DNA of 64,000 nt from Paralithodes platypus (GCA_032716605.1 CM064571.1:11352405-11416404); one strand, 5' to 3'; shown: positions 21,955 to 33,145, counted from the first letter of the stretch. Notes: generated by a model not told the origin, from the sequence alone. Numbers and translations: made by a program.

Positions 21955-22430
21955 AAATCATCATTACATTACAATCATCACTGCATTAAAGTCATCACTG
22001 CATTATAGTTGCCACTGTCTTAAAGTTGTTGCTATAGAGAAGTCAGCTCTGTATTCAAGTTACCATGCAATAATGTCATCACTGTAATCATGTCACCCCC
22101 GTAATAAAGTGATCATGTAATAATGTCACCACTGTAATTATGTCACCCCTGCATTAAAGTTATCAGGCAATAATGTCAGCACTGTAATTATGTCACCCCT
22201 GCATTAAAGTTATCCGGCAATAATGTCACCACTGTAATTATGTCACCCCTCCATTAAAGTTGTCATGCAATAATGTCACCACTGTAATTATGTCACCCCT
22301 GTATTAAAGTTACCATGCAATAATGTCATGACTGTAATTATGTTACCCTCCATTAAAGTTACCATGCAATAATGTCATGACTGTAATTATGTCACCCCTC
22401 CATTAAAGTTACCATGCAATAATGTCGTGA
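21955..22430. repeat. 50-bp tandem array with degenerate lead-in
   Basis: About seven units of approximately 50 bp (taatgtcaccactgtaatta, then tgtcacccctgcattaaagt and a variable tatcaggcaa). They are preceded by shorter, diverged atcactgcattaaagt repeats from about 21955. Units differ by a few bases each, so this array is older than the 43-bp one. Confidence 0.9.
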
Positions 22431-23280
22431 CACAGCGACAAGGTATCGGGCTAACGCGAGGAGATAGTAAGATCATGAACTTACTAATTTCACTCGATCT
22501 GCCACTGACCGTTATAAGAGGTTCAAAGAACTCAGGTTCGGTGTTTAGACTTTTTTACTGTAAGTGCCCTCGACCATGGCGTCGTACATATCAAATATTG
22601 ACTTCTATTTATAGAGTGCCGTTAGTTAGACAGTATCTCACAAAGTCCGAACTATTGGAAGAACCTTCACCATGGCAAGTATCTTTCTATAGTTTTAGAG
22701 TGCGGTTTTAGCAAAAGAAGTAAGGTAGGGACATTTCCTTGCGGTTATGCTTCTAATACTAAAGGTGTAGCCTATTAGGGATCTTATTATTAATCACTAT
22801 GCCATGGCATGTGATAATATTAATTCCTCAAAAGGTAAAACAACTCCTCAGACCTCGAAAGATATTCACCATGGATTAAATTATTTTCTTGAATGGGAGG
22901 GTAATTATTGGACTCGATTGCTAACATGTTAGATAATAGTCCAGTCAATCTAGCACAAATTATGGCCTATGATGGAAATAATTAGAACAGAAATGAAACC
23001 TGTTGTATGATGTTCCTAATGCTTTATTACATCACATATCAAAAGTAGAGAAAAATGGGATTGGTGGAACATGGTTAAAAATAAACATGTTAATCATAAA
23101 CATATTGTAGCGGTAACACAGAATGTTGTACTTCAAATGAGTGTATCACCATTATTATTCATTGTAGAGGGTTGGGATTGGTCTTGTTTGGTAGGTAAAG
23201 GGTTGTTCTTTAAGGTACTGTGCTCAATAAAAATCTAAACTCAAAATAAAAGGCAAAAAAGACGATTTGAGTATAGCCGA
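22431..23280. other. no recognisable gene
   Basis: The 94-codon frame at 22427-22711 starts inside the array and matches nothing I know. The remainder is AT-rich with no strong repeat or RNA signal. Confidence 0.4.
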
Positions 23281-23285
23281 AAGGC

Positions 23286-23660
23286 AAACATTTAACACTT
23301 TCCTTCTAGAAACAATTGTCAAAAAATACCTAACAAAGATAGAATAATTTTGATGATATCATCAAGTAGCTGAGTAAATTAGCTTTTGAATAATGTATCA
23401 TAGTTTGAATTTTGATCAATAGTAGCCCAGTGTAAAGAAAAATTAAATAAAACACGCTTTCCTTCAAATAAATGTTTGCCAAAAAACAAAAATAATAACA
23501 ATAAAATCATTCGGATTACCACATACCATTGTGTAGCTGAATAAATTAGCTTTTGAATGATGTATCATAGTTTGAATTTTCATCTATAATAACCCAGAGA
23601 ATAAAAGAAAATGAAATAAAAAACACTTTCCTTTAAATAAACATTTGCTAAAAAAAAAAT
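23286..23660. repeat. imperfect tandem duplication (about 170-bp unit)
   Basis: The block ctga(g/a)taaattagctttt gaatgatgtatcatag with flanking cactttcct...aaataaacatttgc occurs at about 23370 and 23538, with a third partial copy at each end. Non-coding, just downstream of the minus-strand locus. Confidence 0.75.
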
Positions 23661-23747
23661 GAAGCCTCGGGAACCTATGATGGCCAGAACCGTCATCAGA
23701 ACGTGAAAGGGTTAATCATCTTGAACATCTCCATGTATACATTTCAT

Positions 23748-24143
23748 TCATTCACTGTCTACAAAGCTATCTTCAGATGCCATTGCATTTGTGCACCCAA
23801 CCCCTCTGCATTCTCCACATGCAGCTGAACATTCCAGGCCATGTTTTCTGCATGAGCAGCGTCGAGTGTCGTAATTAACTTTACACTTGCAGCGCACAAT
23901 CTGCAGCAGTGATTCTGGGGCAGCTGCCAAGTCTGTAGTTTTGGGTTCTAATTGGCCTTGATTACATATCCATCCCCACTCCTCTGGCTTCAAAGTGTTA
24001 CCCATCCACTCTTGGCACTGAAAATATGTACGGGCACTATGGTAACATAAAGCTGATGCTGTTGGAGGAAGGGTGTGTACTTGAACAGAATAGCTGCCTC
24101 TCATTGCCTTCTCACAAAACAATCTGTAACGTAGAGAGTCCAA
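23748..24143 (-). pseudogene. nuclease-family protein, LPPT/GW and CXC tail
   Basis: The frame opens LDSLRYRLFCEKAM and continues VHTLPPTASALCYHSARTYF, QCQEWMGN, EEWGWICNQG and APESLLQIVRCKC. It ends in a cysteine cluster (CKCKVNYDTRRCSCRK, then GLECSAACGECRGVGC) that resembles the CXC/CRC zinc-binding repeats of tesmin/TSO1-type proteins. The stop codon at 23748 follows SFVDSE. It continues the nuclease frame after a one-base shift near 24143. The first codon is not an ATG, so it is not a separate gene. Confidence 0.75.
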
Positions 24144-24937
24144 TCCCTCGTTTTGTCACCACTATACAGACGACTCACTAACTTCTCACCAGCAGCTGTA
24201 ATTTCTGCCATTGAAGATTGTCTAAGAAAAACCTTTGCATATTCTTGCATATCACTGTCACTGTCACTGTCACTGTCACTTAGTTTCCGAAGAGCAGAGT
24301 GTTTCCCAATACCAAACATACGGGAGGTTGTATCACAGCCAGTAATAGCATGTATTACTGGCAATAATGTGCATGTATCTTGGCCCAGTTTCCTCTTTAC
24401 CAAATTGATGTCCCATATTCTCTTCATCTTCTTTGATATTTGCCGTCCCTCTGACCTGAAGAGCAGTGGAAATACTGTCTGGCTTGGCTGCATGCATAAC
24501 AACACCAGGAGATCGGTATCCTCTCCAATGAGTGTAGTAGGACACTTGGATGCCTCATTTACTGCTGTCGTTGCAATTAGCACATCTGCGTCACCAGCTG
24601 CATGAATTGTTTTGATGCCTTTCTTTTGTAACTTGGCACTCAGCATATGAATGAACTTCTGCTTGTTTGTTGTGTTGGCCAGGAAAACTTCTTTCTTTGT
24701 TTTTACACACATTCCTTCAGCAAAATTTACTTGCATACCGACAATTCCTTTGGACCTTCTCTTATGTGTAATATCTTTTGTAGAATGACCTGCTTCATAG
24801 CCATCAAATACAACTGTGGGATTTCTATACTTCTCGTGAACGTAGTCTACATAGCGCTGGCAGATGGAACTAAATGTGACATCGCGTGACCATGGCAAGC
24901 GCTGTAGAAGAGAGCCTCCATCAATCACATAGCTCAT
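24101..24937 (-). pseudogene. FEN/XPG-like PIN nuclease domain
   Basis: 278-residue frame beginning MSYVIDGGSLLQRLPW. Motifs in order: the N-terminal Asp, VVFDGYE, THKRRSKG, HAAGDADVLIATTAVNEA, GEDTDLLVLL, and AITGCDTTSRMFGIGKHSAL. The acidic GDAD and EDTD pairs and the GCD...GIG loop follow the plan of FEN1/XPG 5' nucleases (active-site acids plus a helix-two-turn-helix). An Asp/Ser run (SDSDSDSDSD) is encoded by a (CACTGT)n microsatellite near 24255-24281. The active-site acids look intact, but the reading frame is closed by a frameshift near 24130. Inferred role: DNA cleavage in a transposition or repair-like reaction. Confidence 0.7.
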
Positions 24938-24957
24938 AGCATCTTCATCAACTTGAG

Positions 24958-26040
24958 CTAACTTGGTCTAGCAGCTTGAACAATTGCTTGACCTATAGCT
25001 GCTATTTTGCGCTCAGCTTGTTTCTCGCTGAAGATTGTTTGAAGAAGAAGGTGCAAAGTCTCTGGAACAAAATCGGAATTCTTTTCCAGGGAGGCAATAC
25101 CATCAGAGCTAGGAAAAGTATCGCCCATAGACTCCATGGACTTTATGTCACTTTTGATGAGTTCTGCAGCTGCCTGAACCAACCTAAGCTTCTCTTTCTC
25201 ACTGTCTTGCAATTTTGGCAAATTGTAGATCTCCTTTAGAATATGTGAAGCTGTAGCTCTGAGTGTGACAATGTTGCCTTTCGTGCCACTGCTTGTGATC
25301 ACAATGTTGTTACCAAAATGTTCTTCTAGTTTGACTTTCATGTACTTTGCAGTATATGCTTCCTTGTCACAGTACTCTTTCATCTTCTCAACAAGATTAT
25401 TTACAGATATCTGCATATCCTCATTTTTCTGTAAGTACTCAACCACTTTCAAAAATGCTTCTGCTTTCAATAAATCAATTGGCCTGCCTGATGTGTACTG
25501 ACTACTTTCACCTGATTGATTGTATATAGCTGGTATCTTCTTTCCTGTTCGGAAATTGGTACTGCATAGTTGGTGGTATATCGCATCTGCTGCATGTAAG
25601 TCTTGGGCAAATTCAATCCGACTTTGTACAGTATGAGCCCAGGAGTCCCCACGGTTTTTACACACATCCTGAATAGTCAATTGGAAGTCTCCTGTCCTGA
25701 CTGGGAATACATCAAATCCTCTTTTCCTTCCAGCGTATTTAGCAGGATGGCCACAAAACAAACAGTGCTCATTAAATAAGAACTTGCCATCACTTGATCG
25801 GAGCTGACGGCAGGTAGTCGATGAAGTCTCCTGTTTCTTCCTTAGGTCTCGGCTAATGGAATTTCTGTTGCAGTATTCAAAGCGACATTTTTTGTGCACA
25901 GATTGTCCTACAATAGTGGTGAGCATCAATCCAGGAAGTTTGCTGGCTTCACTAATACCATCACATCCTTTCTGACGAAGCACAACAGTTGCCTCCCCAT
26001 TGTCTAGGGTTTCATTGCAAATTACACAGGACTCCATCAT
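24958..26040 (-). pseudogene. Cys/His-rich N-terminal part of the nuclease-family protein
   Basis: The likely start is MMESCVICNETLDNGE at 26040, just after a 3' splice acceptor (tttctgtttcag, exon from 26044). The longer frame upstream has no ATG support. Cys/His modules: CVICNETL with VHKKCRFEYC, and CLFCGHPA with YHQLCSTNF. A helical region follows (KAEAFLKVVEYLQ, MKVKLEEHFGNN) and the frame closes at QAIVQAARPS-stop. In relatives I recall, the AARP motif is followed by several hundred residues including the DQP domain. Here the next frame is already the nuclease, so the middle of the protein is deleted. The layout parallels 15215-17053, but the sequences are only distantly similar. Confidence 0.75.
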
Positions 26041-26056
26041 GCATCTGAAACAGAAA
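26041..26056 (-). promoter_or_regulatory. probable 3' splice site before the start codon
   Basis: On the minus strand, ttctgtttcag lies directly before atgcATGATGGAG. The intron and first exon upstream are not identified. Confidence 0.5.
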
Positions 26057-26640
26057 AGGAGACTGTTAAAAATATGTAGATGATTACAAAATGATAAAGC
26101 AGCACAATTAAAAAGGGAAATACCGAGATCCAACACACAATGATTACTTACACATGAACCAACAAAAATATATTATTTATTTTCGATTTGACAACAAATA
26201 TGATTTGAAGCATGTAGATATATTTACAGTCATGTTTATGGACCCTGAAAATATATGTGTAGACACTAAAATCACCCCATTGCAATAATTACAAGTAAAG
26301 AGGGCAAATTTAAGGTTTTCGGAAATGGCCTGGCAACCATATTGGATTTATGCAAATTAGGTAACTTTCCACCATTTCCTTTTTCCTCCACTTTTGGTAT
26401 GTTGATTAGGAGGACATGTATATTACATTACAGCAAAAATAAATTCTGTTGCAATTTTTTCCATATCAAACTACAGATTGACTGGACTATAAATCAAGTC
26501 TTAGAATTGCTTGCCTTATCCTGGTTTCCGTCGGGGACTTCGGCTGATATGTCCCAAGTCAAGTGTGCGGAAATCAGGAGGTCATAAGTACAGGGGGGCG
26601 TATTCTGGGGGGATTAGGTAGACCCCCTAGAAGTTTGCGA
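26057..26640. other. non-coding region
   Basis: AT-rich upstream sequence of the minus-strand locus. I looked for an inverted partner of the 23.3-23.7 kb flank and found none. Confidence 0.4.
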
Positions 26641-27147
26641 GCAGGTTAGTAGGCCTCTGCGCGGACGAACGGCGTGCGTCTATGTTGGTCCTTGTGTCTC
26701 TGACTGTACCCTATTTTCTTGTTCGTAGCCTTGTGGTGATTGTGGGGAACTGGAATTGTTTTGCCTGGCGTGGTTGGTATATCGGGTTTTATTGTGGCAA
26801 TTCTGGCGTCTCGTCTGGTATGGTGTAGTGGTTTTGGGCGGCCATGTGTTGTTTGTTTTGATATGGTCTTGATGTCTTTCCCTGGTTTTGATGCCGCGTT
26901 GGTCTTCCGTGGTGGAGGTGAGTTTTCTTTCTCTGTGCGGGTATTCTGCTCCTTGTTCCTGTTGTTGTCTGTCCTGGTTAAGTCATTGTTGAGTTTGGGT
27001 ATTCTTGGTATCTTTGTTCTTTTGGTCTTGTTATCTCCCTCGTTCGTCTTGGTTATTTTTCGTTTAGTTTCTCCTTCGTCGATCTTGCTTCGTTTTCCGA
27101 GATGGTTGTGTCTTTTGGTTTCGGCTATATTAGTTTCCCCTCATTCT
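26641..27147 (-). other. open frame with Lys/Thr/Asn/Pro bias, no ATG
   Basis: The minus strand is stop-free for about 160 codons (KRKITKTNEGDNKTKRTK, HHTRRDARIATIKPD and so on), strongly basic and A/C-rich. It has no methionine start and no domain I recognise. The plus-strand frame over the same stretch is a hydrophobic mirror of that bias. It could be a fragment of a LINE ORF1 or gag-like region. Confidence 0.3.
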
Positions 27148-27198
27148 GTTTCCTTCCTTTTTCCTGGTCGAGCCGGTACGGTAGTGATCTTTAACTCG

Positions 27199-27200
27199 GG

Positions 27201-27254
<54 letters not shown>
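27199..27254. repeat. (TA)n microsatellite
   Basis: About 55 bp of TA. A second tract of similar length lies at 27729-27773. The sequence between (27255-27728) shows no gene. Confidence 0.9.
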
Positions 27255-27257
<3 letters not shown>

Positions 27258-27728
27258 TTCACTCATCCCTACTGTTCTTGATACTTGTCTTATATATTTA
27301 TATCTATATTTATATATGATCGCTAGTACAGCCACACTATTAACATTATTCTCCTTTATATAACTAGTTGGTGGTATGTTCTGAGGGTTGATACCTAGCT
27401 CTTATCTCCCAGTCTTGACAGGGGGTGGGAGCTGGAAGGAAGCTCTCGGATTATCTCTTGACGTTAATGTATGAACTGCTCACGTAAACAAGCCGCAGTA
27501 ATCAGGTAGTGGCACAAATGAAGATGTGAAGGTTGGAGGAAAATGAAATAGTTATACATATTTACACATTAGTTATACATCATCGACAAGATACCAAATA
27601 ATATAAGCGAACCAACAGTGTTATATAACTTTCAATACTTATGGTGCTATAGATATTTATGAATATATAATAGTACATATTATAGCCTTAATCTATACTT
27701 TTAATTGTATAATTTCGTGTTCACCTGT

Positions 27729-27775
<47 letters not shown>

Positions 27776-27864
27776 TGTATAAATATAATATATGCTGTAT
27801 GTATAAGTACACATATATATATATATATATATCATATAAACAAACTAGAATGGTTAACAGTAGC

Positions 27865-28170
27865 TTTGTAGTGACAGGGCCAAAATCAACAAATGTTCGA
27901 GCCAAAATGTCTGGACAATAAAGTTTGAAGCAATTTAAGCTATTGGATGAGGGAAAGATGGATTCAGGAAGAGAGTTCCAGAGCTCAGCTGTTGAATAGA
28001 AGAAAGATTGCGAGTATCGTTTTACTCTCGGGTTGGACAGTTGCACAGAGTAGGGGTGGGATTGTGTCACAAGACGGGTGTTACATACCCTACGTAGAGG
28101 AGGTGGTATACTGTACACTGAGAGAGCTTTGAGGAACCCTGATGATTGGAATAGCGATAAGTTACAGAGG
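27865..28170 (-). pseudogene. Jockey-like LINE 3' fragment, second family
   Basis: Minus-strand translation gives IPPPLRRVCNTR, HPYSVQLSNPRVKRYSQSFF, STAELWNSLPESIFPSS and LNCFKLY, the very C-terminus of a Jockey-type RT protein. The same family occurs at 60010-60667, where more of the 5' side is kept. No poly-A remains. Confidence 0.7.
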
Positions 28171-28278
28171 TAATTAGAGTTCAGGATTTCTGGACTACAT
28201 AATTATTTGAAACAGGGTACGTATAGCTAGGCCGCTGTGTAGATACAGTATCTAGCGCGGGGTTTACTCGGCAATTAA

Positions 28279-28630
28279 GGGGAGACTGGCCGTTTGTTTG
28301 GTCTATTAATTCATTTATTCATATATTTGTTTAGTTTCCTCGCTAGACCTCCATCAATACCCCACGTACCCCCCTTCAAGATAAATGTGTACATTTTTCG
28401 GTAGAAAAATGTCCTGGCCGAAGGCCGGTTCCTCTTAAAATTGCAGGCTCGCTATCGCTCGCCAAGAAAAAAATGACACCTAAATGGCACAAAAGGTCTT
28501 AACATTGACAACGAAATTGGGCAAAAGGTGTTAAAATCGCCAAACTAATGGGCAGAACGTCTTATGATCTCAAAACTAGTGGGGCTAACCATTAGGGAGA
28601 AGGGGGTCCAGAAAAACGGTCTGCCTCCCC
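28279..28630. mobile_element. TTAA MITE family B, copy 1
   Basis: TTAA at 28275-28278 and 28631-28634. The left end is ggggagactggccg, the right end ctgcctcccc. The body shares the ttttcggtagaaaaatg block and the gcaggctcgctatcgctcgcc motif with family A. Related but distinct family, no coding capacity. Confidence 0.8.
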
Positions 28631-28744
28631 TTAACACCTGGAAGCCTACGTCAATATAGAGTGCCTCCCTTGGCTTCTCGTTCGCCTATATTCTCCTTCC
28701 TACGTGGGTTTTGGGTTTTACTCTATTTCCTGCTTCCATTGTTT

Positions 28745-29080
28745 TCTTTTCCTCTATCTCCCTTTTCTCTATCTCATTTTCATTTATCTCCCTTTTCTCT
28801 ATCTCCCTTTTCTCTATCTCATTTTCATTTATCTCCCTTTTCCCTATCTCCCTTTTCTCTATCTCATTTTAATTTATCTTCATTTTTATCTCCCTTTTCT
28901 CTACCTCTATTTTCTCTATCTCCCTTTTCTGTATATCCTTCTCCTCTTTCTCCTTTTTCTCAATTTCTGCTATCTCTATTTTCTCTGTCTCCCTTTTCTG
29001 TATATCCTTCTCCTTTTTCTCCCTTTTCTCTATCTCCCTTTTCTTGATCTACCTTTTCTCTCTCTTCTTTTCCTCTATCT
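28745..29080 (+). repeat. pyrimidine-rich tandem repeat
   Basis: Repeats of ctatctcccttttct and ctatctcattttcattt, nearly pure pyrimidine on the plus strand. The Ser/Pro/Phe/Leu frames across it are artefacts. Confidence 0.9.
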
Positions 29081-29460
29081 ATTTCATCAATCTCGTATAC
29101 AAATAGTAGTCCTAAGAAACAAAACAATAAGCAAAAGTTGGTAATAACAAAACCACACAATATGCGTCACGTCAAACTGCATTACAATAATTTTCAATCA
29201 TTCATATACTGAGTGTCAGAATACTTTGCTGGAATATATAAAACACTGTGTCAATAATTGTCAAAATCCATAAGTAACATTTCTACCTATTCCTTCAACA
29301 TCCCTCTATTTAGCACCCCTGAACCTAATTATATATAGATTTAGATTATGTATATAGGAAATAATGATGGATGTGACCAAGTTTACTACAGTATAATTCA
29401 GTTAAGGGAGCTCAGACGGTATTGTGCAGCATAATGTACTGGTTCGGCTCAATGGTTTAA

Positions 29461-29775
29461 GGAGGGGATTTAGTTTGCTCTCTAAACCTCTATAAAACTA
29501 AAAAATCACCCACAAGGCCCCCCTTCGATATAAATGTGTAAATTTTTCGGTAGAAAAATGGCCTGGCCTAAGGCCGATTCCTCTTCAAATACAGGCTCGC
29601 TATCGCTAGCCAGCAAAAAATCGACACCTAAATGGCACGAAAGGTGATATTGGTAAAGAAATGGGGTAAACGGTCTGAAAATCGCCAAAATAATGGGCCG
29701 AATGTCTTGGAATCTCATAACTAATAGGGCTAAACATGAGAGAGGAGGAGGACTCTAAAAAACAACTGCCTCCCC
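29461..29775. mobile_element. TTAA MITE family B, copy 2
   Basis: TTAA at 29457-29460 and 29776-29779, right end ctgcctcccc. Contains the same ttttcggtagaaaaatgg and ctcgctatcgctagcc blocks. The left end is more diverged than in copy 1. The preceding spacer (29081-29456) has no feature I can name. Confidence 0.7.
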
Positions 29776-29937
29776 TTAATGCATTTTTGGGATACAGTGT
29801 TGATAATTTGAGAAAATAAAAGCACACAAACAAAATAATTACATCAAGCAAATTCTGTGTTAGCAGAGGTAAAAACAAATGCTAAATGAACTATCAATAT
29901 AGATACATAACTAAATCCATATTTAATTAACTTTCTT

Positions 29938-30057
29938 GAAAGCGTAATGCATAAGTGCGCGGAATTTCGATGTGAGTATCCTAGGTTCGAGTACTTAGAG
30001 TGTCACATGTATTTGTTGATTTCATTAATTGAGTTTAGAAGTGAAGTTGGTTGGTGG
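29938..30057 (+). mobile_element. tRNA-related SINE-like fragment
   Basis: Has gtgcgcggaatttcgatgtg and a B-box-like taggttcgagtact, then the tail ttgatttcattaattgagtt. The inverted copy at 54735-54860 shares all of these, so this is a dispersed repeat with an RNA polymerase III-like box. Confidence 0.55.
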
Positions 30058-31094
30058 AAAAATATATAATAATCACATGAGTATACATATAAACCTTCAA
30101 ACATAACAAAAAATATAATAATCACATGAGTATACATATAAACCTTCAAACATAACAAAATATATAATAATCACATGAGTATACATATAAACCTTCAAAC
30201 ATAACAAAAAATATAATAATCACATGAGTATACATATAAACCTTCAAACATAACAAAATATATAATAATCACATGAGTATACATATAAACCTTCAAACAT
30301 AACAACAAATATAATAATCACATGAGTATACATATAAACCTTCAAACATAACAAAATATATAATAATCACATGAGTATACATATAAACCTTCAAACATAA
30401 CAACAAATATAATAATCACATGAGTATACATATAAACCTTGAATCATAACAACAATAATAATAATCACAAGAGTGTACATATAAACCTTCAACATAACAA
30501 AAAATATAATAATCACATGAGTATACATATAAACCTTCAAACATAACAAAATATATATAATCACATGAGTATACATATAAACCTTCAAACATAACAAAAT
30601 ATAATAATCACATGAGTATACATATAAACCTTCAACCATAACAACAAATATAATAATCACATGAGTATACATATAAACCTTCAAACATAACAACAAATAT
30701 AATAATCACATGAGTATACATATAAACCTTCAAACATAACAAAATATATAATAATCACATGAGTATACATATAAACCTTCAAACATAACAAAATATATAA
30801 TAATCACATGAGTATACATATAAACCTTCAAACATAACAACAAATATAATAATCACATGAGTATACATATAAACCTTCAAACATAACAAAATATATAATA
30901 ATCACATGAGTATACATATAAACCTTCAAACATAACAAAATATATAATAATCACATGAGTATACATATAAACCTTCAAACATAACAAAAAATATAATAAT
31001 CACATGAGTATACATATAAACCTTCAAACATAACAAAATATACAATAATCACATGAGTATACATATAAACCTTCAAACATAACAAAAAATACAT
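30058..31094. repeat. 49-bp tandem array (about 21 units)
   Basis: The unit is about aatataataatcacatgagt, atacatataaaccttcaaac and ataacaa. The differences (acaaaatatat, acaaaaaatat, acaacaaatat) alternate along the array. It starts directly after the SINE-like fragment. The 101-codon frame on the minus strand is repeat-derived. Confidence 0.97.
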
Positions 31095-31374
31095 AATTCT
31101 TCCAACCCATTATCTAATAGAGAACGTAAACAATATTCATGTATGCAGGACCTAACCATAAAAGTTCAGGAAGCAACACATATTTCTCCTAAATTGTCTC
31201 TATCTTTTCTGTGTTCTCTCTTTTATCGTTAGCTAGTGTTGTTATCCCTTGCAATACGATGGCGCCAGTGCTATTGTTAGTATAGTTCTCCCTAGTCAAC
31301 TTTATGCTGCTTAGAATGGACAGTAGCAGTCATTAATGCTGAATTTTACAATTTCAGAGTTATCTTGGGCTTAA

Positions 31375-31568
31375 AGGGATAGTGGCCGGTTTTTTGGTAT
31401 ATTAATAATATGAATTTATTAATTTATCTTTTAGTTTCTTCGCTAGACCACCATCAAGCTTAGAAAAACACCATGATCAAAACTAATGGTCCGAACGTCT
31501 TAGAATCTCAAAACTAATTGGGCTAAAAACGAGGGACAAAGAAGGCCAGAAAAATTACCCGTCTTGCC
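31375..31568. mobile_element. TTAA MITE family B, copy 3 (internally deleted)
   Basis: TTAA at 31371-31374 and 31569-31572. Keeps only the outer parts: tggccggttttttggt on the left, and gaacgtcttagaatctcaaa onward to the right end. The central gctcgctatcgctcgcc block is missing. Confidence 0.65.
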
Positions 31569-31589
31569 TTAATTACATTTGTTTATTAA

Positions 31590-31976
31590 CTCTCTAGGTG
31601 ATATTTGAGTATCAAAGGTTTGGTTCACTTTTTGGTAATTTTGTTCATGTAGGTAATTATTTATCTAGTTTCCTCCTTAGACCTCCATCAAGCTGTAAAA
31701 AAACACCCTCTAGACCCCCCTTCAGGAAATATTTGTAAAACATTTTGGTAGAAAAGTATCCCGGCCGAAGGCCGGTTATTCTTAAAATTACAGGCTCACT
31801 ATCGCTGGCCAGGGGAAAAATCGAAAACTAAATGACACGAACAGTTTTAATATTGAAAATAAATGGGGGGAAAGGTCTTAAAATCGTTAAAATATTGGGC
31901 CGAACGTCATAAAATCCTAACCTAGTGGGACTAAGCATGAACAAGAAGGGGGACCAGCAAAACGATCCTTCTCCCC
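31590..31976. mobile_element. TTAA MITE family B, copy 4
   Basis: Right TTAA at 31977-31980 with the end ccttctcccc; the left end is less certain. Has the ttttggtagaaaagtat and aggctcactatcgctggcc blocks. Confidence 0.65.
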
Positions 31977-31980
31977 TTAA

Positions 31981-32405
31981 CCCTTTCGAGGATAAAAAAT
32001 AAACTGAAGTGACCGCGACTGTACAATCACGGAAGGAGTTTTCTGGAAAATGTTTGAAGTGGCAATTATGATATACAGGCGAACTCTTTGAGAAACTGCT
32101 TACGCCTCAAGTGTCAAATTACGCTGTGAAAGAAGGGTGTGAAAAGAGTATTTCAAATATTAATAATAAATTACCCATTTAAAGCATTATTGGAAGTAGT
32201 AAATCTATTTTATACCAATTAGATAGGAGGTAAATTATCATCAATCTACCCAATTATCTTGTATGCCTTTTTCATACCCATTATATACCCGATTTTATTT
32301 TTAGAGTGTACTGGGGTTTACTAGAAATTGTTTTCCGTCGTGTGTTCATCATTAGATGGTCATTAGTTCTCATGACCACGACTGTACCAGTGGCAAACAA
32401 AGGTT
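31981..32405. other. region between TTAA sites, possible diverged element
   Basis: Starts at the TTAA of family B copy 4 with ccctttcgaggat, similar to family C ends, and reaches another TTAA at about 32404. The ends do not pair convincingly, so the element call is tentative. No gene. Confidence 0.35.
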
Positions 32406-32409
32406 AATT

Positions 32410-32516
32410 GATGTTATTTGAAATTCATTACTATTATTATTATTATTATTAATATTATTATTATTATCATTATTATTATTATTATTATTATCATTACTAT
32501 CATTACTATCATTATA

Positions 32517-32564
<48 letters not shown>
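32410..32564. repeat. (ATT)n microsatellite
   Basis: About 150 bp of ATT with occasional atc and aat interruptions. Confidence 0.95.
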
Positions 32565-32764
32565 GTGGTACCGAATATTTCATGACTTTATTATCAATAA
32601 GACAGGCACAAAATTTAAATTTCTCATTACCAGGAAACACACCCGATACACACACACGCAAATTAATGATTGGCTGGTGGGGCAGCCAATCATTTGTTTG
32701 GGTTGCATGAATCCTTTGCAAGGATAGGTTAGCTTCACTCGAGTCTAAAGGCCGCGTCATACAG

Positions 32765-33145
32765 AACTCGAACGTCGCGCGACCTAACCCCGAACACGAT
32801 GACTTGCATTTTTGAGGCGAATGCATCCGATATTATCCCGATGTTGGTCAAAGAAGAACATCCCCAGATAATGCCCCGACATTCCCAGACTATGCCCCAA
32901 ACAAGGCTCAAATGTAACTCGACACTCCCGACCGATTTACGTTAAAGACCCGAACATTAGAGGAATATAATCCGATGCATGCCAGAGCAAGACCCGATCA
33001 AAACTCGAATGTGCCAAGAATCAGCCGACAAATATTTAACGGTTTTTACACCCGAACCTACCTTGACCCGATACAAAAGATATTATGAGGAACACCAGAA
33101 GATCACCGGCCGCATCTGCCCGACCATCAGAAGACCTTAACACGA
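32765..33145 (+). promoter_or_regulatory. subterminal CCGA-rich zone
   Basis: More than a dozen occurrences of (c)ccga(a/t/c) on the plus strand in 380 bp (for example at about 32788, 32839, 32877, 32930, 32994, 33066, 33119). Dense short motifs next to a transposon end are typical transposase-binding arrays; that function is inferred. Confidence 0.45.

Noticed and set aside
24153..25529. Plus-strand frames across the nuclease locus
   Set aside because: They are shadows of the minus-strand protein, which carries recognisable motifs.
26740..27363. 207-codon hydrophobic membrane-like protein
   Set aside because: Composition is a by-product of G/T-rich sequence and ends in a (TA)n tract; the opposite strand is equally open.
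28661..29144. Ser/Pro/Phe-rich proteins in two overlapping frames
   Set aside because: Both read through a pyrimidine-rich tandem repeat.
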